Positions 5,930 to 9,011 of a DNA stretch of 9,011 bases are shown here, in pieces. The stretch is taken from contig CAMPHD010000107.1 of the NCBI GenBank assembly GCA_946885765.1, positions 1 to 9,011 of the forward strand. Direction: 5' to 3'. Source of the stretch: an uncultured Thalassospira sp. (GTDB lineage: Bacteria > Pseudomonadota > Alphaproteobacteria > Rhodospirillales_A > Thalassospiraceae). How positions within the stretch are numbered: position 1 is the first letter of the stretch; each line of letters opens with the position of its first letter. Under the pieces are notes generated by a model. The model saw only the letters and a program-made list of their open reading frames with translations, was not told the origin of the DNA and searched no databases. A program made the translations under genes and the position numbers.

Positions 5930-7047
5930 TGAGCATCCCGCCGGAAAGGCCCGCAAACGACAGTTGGATCAACCGCCTCTCCGGCAGCCTCACCCCGAAA
6001 TTTTTCAAAAACCTGTTTGCTGCACTTGGCATCGGGCTTATTGGCGGGTTGATCGCACATAGCATCAACATGCCGCTGGCCTGGATGATGGGGCCAATGC
6101 TGGCGACCTTTATCGCAAGCCTGCTTCGTGTCCGCATGGGTATCCCGATGCGATTTCGGTCCGTCATTCTGGGTGTGATCGGTGTATTTCTTGGCGCATC
6201 CTTTACCCCCGATACCCTCGATCAGGCTGCGCGATGGCCGATCAGTATGATCGCCGTTCTGCTTTATGTTCCGATCATCACGCTTGTTGTCACCTGGTTT
6301 TACAGCAAGGTCGCAAAACTTGATCCCGCAACGGCCCTGTTTTCGGCAACCCCGGGTGGTTTGACACCGATGGTGGTTCTGGGTGCTGCTGCAGGCGGCA
6401 ACGAACAGGAAATAGCCCTGACGCAGGGCTTGCGTGTTTTGCTTCTGGTGATGTCGGCCCCTGCAATCGTGCTTCTGATTACAGGTGTCGTGGCCAACGG
6501 GCATGGCGACAGCAATGCCATCCAGATGACATTGTCCGAAGGATTGATCACTGCATTTTGCGCAATCACAACAGTGCTGGTCTTCCGCAAAATTGGCATT
6601 CCTGCGGCCGAAATGACCGGTGCAATGATGGCAAGCATGGCTTTGCATGTCACCGGTGTCGTCGAGGGCAATCTGCCCACATGGCTTCTGGCCGGAAGCC
6701 TCCTGATCCTTGGTTCCGCCATCGGCAGCCGCTTTGCCGGTGTCAAACTTTCCTTCCTCGCACGCCTTGCAGGTTATTCGATTTTTGCCACCGTTCTGAT
6801 CCTTGCCTTCACTGGTGGCGTAGCATGGTTTGTTTCAGACTGGCTGGATCTTGATTACATTGCTGTTCTGCTGGCCTTTGCACCGGGCGGCGTCGCAGAG
6901 ATGTCGTTGATTGCGCTGGCGCTCAATGTCGAGCCGAGCTTTGTTGCTTTCCACCATATCGTCCGCATCTTCGAGATCGTCCTTCTGGCTCCGATGATGG
7001 CAAAGTGGCTTGAACGCTACCGTCAGAATAAGTTAAACAACCTTTAG
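5929..7047 (+). CDS. AbrB-family duplicated integral membrane protein
   Basis: This 372-residue protein has about ten membrane segments after a hydrophilic N-terminus of about 25 residues. It belongs to the Gram-negative AbrB membrane family (COG3180/PF05145), often named AbrB-family regulator or putative ammonia monooxygenase. It is unrelated to the Bacillus DNA-binding AbrB, and neither label is supported by the sequence. The internal duplication is visible: FSATPGGLTPMVVLGAAAGG (138-157) matches LLAFAPGGVAEMSLIALAL (314-332), and each copy is followed by an LR or VR pair and a hydrophobic helix. LPLAWMMGPMLATFIA (49-64) likewise matches IPAAEMTGAMMASMAL (224-239). The start codon shares one base with the chemoreceptor stop (TAATG, 5927-5931), indicating translational coupling. 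The topology suggests a transporter-like role, perhaps linked to the TTT substrate. The biochemical function is unknown. Confidence 0.88.
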   Translation: MSIPPERPANDSWINRLSGSLTPKFFKNLFAALGIGLIGGLIAHSINMPLAWMMGPMLATFIASLLRVRMGIPMRFRSVILGVIGVFLGASFTPDTLDQAARWPISMIAVLLYVPIITLVVTWFYSKVAKLDPATALFSATPGGLTPMVVLGAAAGGNEQEIALTQGLRVLLLVMSAPAIVLLITGVVANGHGDSNAIQMTLSEGLITAFCAITTVLVFRKIGIPAAEMTGAMMASMALHVTGVVEGNLPTWLLAGSLLILGSAIGSRFAGVKLSFLARLAGYSIFATVLILAFTGGVAWFVSDWLDLDYIAVLLAFAPGGVAEMSLIALALNVEPSFVAFHHIVRIFEIVLLAPMMAKWLERYRQNKLNNL

Positions 7048-7048
7048 T

Positions 7049-7110
7049 TATAATACCTTGGCGCATTTAGGATAAATCGCTAATCTATCCCTGCACATTC
7101 TGAGTGGGGA
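7049..7110 (+). promoter_or_regulatory. Candidate promoter and ribosome-binding site for the sugar transferase
   Basis: The 70-bp gap after the AbrB-family gene contains a perfect TATAAT at 7049-7054, with no good -35 box 16-18 bases upstream. An alternative is TTGGCG (7058-7063), a 17-base spacer and TAATCT (7081-7086), which is weak at the -10. The ribosome-binding site is GGGGA at 7106-7110, seven bases before the ATG. No T-tailed hairpin terminator for the preceding operon is visible. A new transcription start here is plausible because gene function changes at this point. Confidence 0.35.
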
Positions 7111-7117
7111 ACAGACA

Positions 7118-7780
7118 ATGCAAACCATGCCGTTGGGGCAAAATCCAGATACGTTCCGCCTGAACCGACCAAAACAGCATTACAAACGACTGTTTGATCT
7201 TTCTGTCGGGACGATGTTGCTGTTCGCATCCCTACCCGTTTTGTTTTTGATCGCGATTGTCCTGAAATGTGATCATCGCGGCCCGATACTGTTCAAACAA
7301 CGTCGCGTCGGATACCTCGGCAGACCATTCAACATATACAAGTTCCGCACACTTCCGGATCTGGCACCCAATAAACCCCATTTGGTACCGACAAAATTCT
7401 GTCACTTCCTTCGGCGCTGGGGTCTGGACGAACTGCCACAACTTTTCAATGTCATCCGCGGCGATATGTCGCTTGTTGGACCACGTCCTCATACAATTGA
7501 TGACGATCGGAAATTCGCCTGGTATTCCTCGCAATATGATACCCGCCACCAGGTGAAACCCGGCATCACAGGTCTGGCACAGCTTTACGGCTGGCGTGGC
7601 TCGGTCCAGTCGGCTCTTGATCTTCAAAGCCGCCTTGACTGCGACCTTCTCTACATTGATCAGCAGTCCCTAAGGGCTGATATGTTCATTCTTTTGCGCA
7701 CAATTTCAAGGCCTCGGTGCTGGGTAAACGGTCCCCAACGCACTACCCGCATCCCTCTTTCACAATGCAACGCAGGATGA
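7118..7780 (+). CDS. Polyprenyl-phosphate sugar-1-phosphate transferase (bacterial sugar transferase family)
   Basis: This 220-residue membrane enzyme, a monotopic phosphoglycosyl transferase, starts a polysaccharide repeat unit. It transfers a sugar 1-phosphate from a nucleotide sugar to undecaprenyl phosphate. The motifs are in order: KRLFDLSVG (23-31), a membrane helix (about 30-49), ILFKQRRVGYLGRPFNIYKF (57-76), and the catalytic Asp-Glu pair in LDELPQLFNVIRGDMSLVGP (103-122). RPH (123-125) follows, then VKPGITGLAQLYGWRG (146-161) and DLLYIDQQSLRADMFIL (176-192). GPRPH and the GWRG stretch resemble the WcaJ/GumD group, but the N-terminal multi-helix domain of those proteins is absent. The loop between KFRT and the LDELP motif is short, with no obvious DPR-V/I-T stretch. 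The sugar cannot be told. The gene overlaps the next by four bases. It belongs to an exopolysaccharide or capsule cluster. Confidence 0.93.
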   Translation: MQTMPLGQNPDTFRLNRPKQHYKRLFDLSVGTMLLFASLPVLFLIAIVLKCDHRGPILFKQRRVGYLGRPFNIYKFRTLPDLAPNKPHLVPTKFCHFLRRWGLDELPQLFNVIRGDMSLVGPRPHTIDDDRKFAWYSSQYDTRHQVKPGITGLAQLYGWRGSVQSALDLQSRLDCDLLYIDQQSLRADMFILLRTISRPRCWVNGPQRTTRIPLSQCNAG

Positions 7781-9011
7781 ATAAATCAGGGTTTATAACA
7801 GCCACCCTGTTTTGCGGCCTCGTGTTAACCAACTGCTTTATTCCTCGCGTCAGTGCAAAACCTGAAACGCCTCAAGAGACGAAACGCAATGCATCAATCC
7901 AGTTTGGCCTTTTTGATTTATTACCAGCTTTATCGGTGACCGAAGAGTTCAACGACAATATCTTTCTATCTGATAACCACAAAAAATCAGACCTGATCAG
8001 TCGTATTGCACCCGCTTTAACCCTGCAATCAAACTGGCATCGCGCCCGGCTGCGACTTGCGGCTCTTGGCGACGCAGGATTTTATGCACAATCAGGCGAA
8101 GACGATTATCTGGATGGCGAACTTCGTGCTTCCGCCGGGTTTGATATCGGCCCGGCATTGGCCGTTGATGGCGATGTACGTATCGCCAAAAACCACGAAG
8201 ATCGCGGCGGCAATGATATTCCCGTCGGCGCTGGTGAGCCGATAACCTATAACGAGCAAAACACAGAAATTGCAGTGCGCTATTTCGCCGGTGATGTTCA
8301 CTATCGCACGGCACTGGCGGTTCGGAAGCTTGATTTTGACGATACACCGCTTACGAACGGTGACAGCGGAAACAATGATGATCGGGATCGTTCGGAAATC
8401 CGACTGATCATGCGGTCTTCCTATCAACTGGGTCTTGGCCGCGAAGCCTATGGTGAAACCACATTTAACCAGCGCTCGTATACAAACACCCCGGACGATC
8501 AGGGTATTTTTCGCAATTCAAGCGGTTTCCGGTTGCTGGGTGGCATGACATTTGACCTTACCGATCTAATTGAGGCGGATATCGGCGCTGGGTGGATGTC
8601 ACAGATTTATGAGGATTCAAGGCTACAAAATAACGATGGATTTTCACTTCGTGCAGCTACGACCTGGAACATCACGCGCCTGACCGCGCTGGATTTCCGC
8701 GCCCGACGCGAGATTGGCGAAACCACCGTTACCGGCGCCAGCGGTGTCATTAGCGAAAGTGTCGATGCCGGTATCGAACACGAATTGCGCCGCTGGCTGA
8801 GTTTCCGATTTAACGGTGGCTATCAGCGTGACCATTTTGAAGGTGCAGATCGCACCGACACAACGACACGCTTTGGCGCGGGAGTTCATTATGAATTGAA
8901 CCGGTTTACCGAGCTCGATACTTCGTGGCGATTTGACCAGCGCCGGTCAAATGAAACAGGGCACGATTATCGTCGGAATCGCGCCTTACTGACTCTCCGG
9001 CTGAAAATGTG
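7777..9011 (+). CDS. Outer-membrane beta-barrel protein (BBP2-type), 3' end cut by the window
   Basis: The frame stays open from 7777 to the window edge, at least 411 residues. A signal peptide is visible (GFITATLFCGLVLTNCFIPR at 5-24, cleavage likely after VSA at 27). The rest is rich in alternating polar/hydrophobic strands with Asp/Asn/Gly turns, as in an outer-membrane barrel. EEFNDNIFLSDNHKKSDLIS (56-75), the following APALTLQSNWHRARLRL (78-94) and NHEDRG (139-144) resemble the BBP2_2 putative barrel family (PF10082), often found in polysaccharide loci. ATG 7777 overlaps the transferase stop as ATGA, so translation is probably coupled. An in-frame ATG at 7765 would add MQRR, which would strengthen the signal peptide's positive end; neither start has a clear Shine-Dalgarno sequence. 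The last visible residues, ALLTLRLKM, look like a final strand, so the gene probably stops within a few codons. A role in polymer export or surface attachment is inferred only from context. Confidence 0.82.
   Translation, partial: MNKSGFITATLFCGLVLTNCFIPRVSAKPETPQETKRNASIQFGLFDLLPALSVTEEFNDNIFLSDNHKKSDLISRIAPALTLQSNWHRARLRLAALGDAGFYAQSGEDDYLDGELRASAGFDIGPALAVDGDVRIAKNHEDRGGNDIPVGAGEPITYNEQNTEIAVRYFAGDVHYRTALAVRKLDFDDTPLTNGDSGNNDDRDRSEIRLIMRSSYQLGLGREAYGETTFNQRSYTNTPDDQGIFRNSSGFRLLGGMTFDLTDLIEADIGAGWMSQIYEDSRLQNNDGFSLRAATTWNITRLTALDFRARREIGETTVTGASGVISESVDAGIEHELRRWLSFRFNGGYQRDHFEGADRTDTTTRFGAGVHYELNRFTELDTSWRFDQRRSNETGHDYRRNRALLTLRLKM

Noticed and set aside
5264..5956. Minus-strand open frame of 230 codons inside the chemoreceptor gene
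   Set aside because: It is a shadow of the strongly supported MCP coding frame. The translation is cysteine- and glycine-rich without family motifs, and no ribosome-binding site or operon context supports it.
5899..6648. Minus-strand open frame of 249 codons inside the AbrB-family gene
   Set aside because: It is antisense to a clear polytopic membrane protein. The His/Cys/Gln-rich translation is typical of an antisense shadow.
7825..7836. Lipoprotein-like LTNC in the signal peptide of the barrel protein
   Set aside because: Lipoboxes need Gly, Ala or Ser just before the cysteine; here it is Asn. The later VSA gives a better signal peptidase I site, and barrels are not normally lipidated.
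1..9011. Mobile elements, CRISPR arrays, tRNA or rRNA genes
   Set aside because: No transposase, terminal repeats with target duplication, regularly spaced direct repeats, or RNA gene signatures were found on either strand by eye.

Overview
The window reads as ordinary chromosomal DNA of a Gram-negative bacterium, most likely an alphaproteobacterium. Moderate GC content, codon choice, the periplasmic-binding-protein transporter, the HAMP-type chemoreceptor and the outer-membrane barrel all fit a marine Rhodospirillales such as Thalassospira. That genus is an inference from style and gene content, not from a marker gene. Coding density is high, and all seven large genes run on the + strand. 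No RNA gene, insertion sequence, CRISPR array or phage gene was seen.

Positions 1-136 are a divergent control region. A gene reading left on the minus strand begins at 18 (only six codons are visible). An IclR-family regulator (137-817) reads right. Between them lie two similar palindromic operator candidates, 20 bp apart. The two start sites sit in an exact 12-bp inverted repeat. The usual IclR arrangement suggests that the regulator controls itself and its divergent neighbour.

Positions 818-1144 are a 327-bp non-coding leader rich in inverted repeats: a cluster of CCTGT/ACAGG half-sites and several hairpins. It precedes a tight five-gene cluster, 1145-7047. The order is tctC (Tat-exported periplasmic binding protein), tctB and tctA (small and large membrane subunits of a tripartite tricarboxylate-type transporter), a methyl-accepting chemotaxis protein, and an AbrB-family duplicated membrane protein. 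Gaps are 45, 11 and 37 bp, then a one-base stop/start overlap. The simplest reading is one operon that imports an organic acid, senses it or a related compound for chemotaxis, and carries an extra membrane protein of unknown role. The IclR gene may regulate this operon as well.

After a 70-bp gap with a perfect TATAAT, a second unit starts: a WcaJ-type polyprenyl-phosphate sugar-1-phosphate transferase core (7118-7780). It overlaps by four bases an outer-membrane beta-barrel gene of the BBP2 type (7777 to the window end). This looks like the left edge of an exopolysaccharide or capsule locus continuing to the right.

The most interesting points are the chemoreceptor and AbrB-family protein embedded in the TTT operon, the mirrored divergent start sites with tandem operators, and the structured leader upstream of tctC. 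I saw no clear sign of an entirely new system.
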